64,000 nt of DNA from Meandrina meandrites. Lineage: Eukaryota > Cnidaria > Anthozoa > Scleractinia > Meandrinidae. The notes beneath the pieces were generated by a model. It saw only the letters and a program-made list of their open reading frames with translations, had not been told where the DNA came from and ran no database searches. The DNA lies in the NCBI GenBank assembly GCA_963693305.1, contig OY855911.1, forward strand, positions 33,867,939 through 33,931,938. Reading direction: 5' to 3'. Numbering within the stretch: the stretch's first letter is position 1; every line of letters begins with the position of its first letter. Shown in pieces: positions 63,984-64,000 of the stretch. The translations under genes and the position numbers were made by a program.

Positions 63984-64000
63984 CTGAAAAATATCGCGGT

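Overview
The window is animal nuclear DNA, most likely from an anthozoan cnidarian (coral or sea anemone). The inference rests on intron-rich metazoan genes (a retinoblastoma protein, an ADAMTS-type protease, a secreted Frizzled-domain protein, an intronless rhodopsin-like GPCR), AT-rich spacers, many short foldback repeats, and a Polinton of a type known from cnidarian genomes. No species can be named from sequence alone.

Layout. (1) About 120-36,796, plus strand: 26 coding exons of a retinoblastoma-family gene whose 5' end lies left of the window; all splice phases agree. Two introns are greatly enlarged. Intron 2,395-11,957 holds a 24-bp minisatellite that was itself invaded by a 5'-truncated LINE (5,292-7,420) and a solo LTR (10,577-11,145). 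Intron 12,902-29,975 would be about 300 bp but contains an apparently complete 16,766-bp Polinton/adintovirus-like provirus (13,019-29,784). (2) 36,797-42,915: intergenic, with diverged repeats. (3) 42,916-50,254, plus: seven-exon gene for a predicted secreted protein with one fibronectin type III domain and three tandem Frizzled cysteine-rich domains. (4) 53,226-54,200, minus: single-exon class A GPCR. (5) 56,021 to the right edge, minus: an ADAMTS-like secreted metalloprotease, cut at its 5' end by the window.

The provirus has perfect-looking 267-bp terminal inverted repeats, a 5-bp target duplication and no visibly broken main gene. Replication and integration are served by a protein-primed family B DNA polymerase and an RVE integrase. 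The virion set is an adenain-like protease, double-jelly-roll major capsid protein, minor capsid (penton) protein, FtsK/HerA-type packaging ATPase, a phospholipase A2 protein for membrane breach, several small basic core-like proteins, and a collagen-stalk fibre-like protein. Genes are tightly packed, often convergent with overlapping stops. Most start codons are preceded within about 5-25 bp by a TATATA-like motif.

The most notable observations are the palindromic, hairpin-capable ends, the start-proximal TATATA signature, a dispersed 13-bp palindrome (GCAACTSAGTTGC) in unrelated viral genes, three neighbouring genes sharing one N-terminal Cys-motif module with different C-termini, and several small internal duplications that look like fresh recombination scars. 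All matches and splice sites were read by eye without software or database searches.
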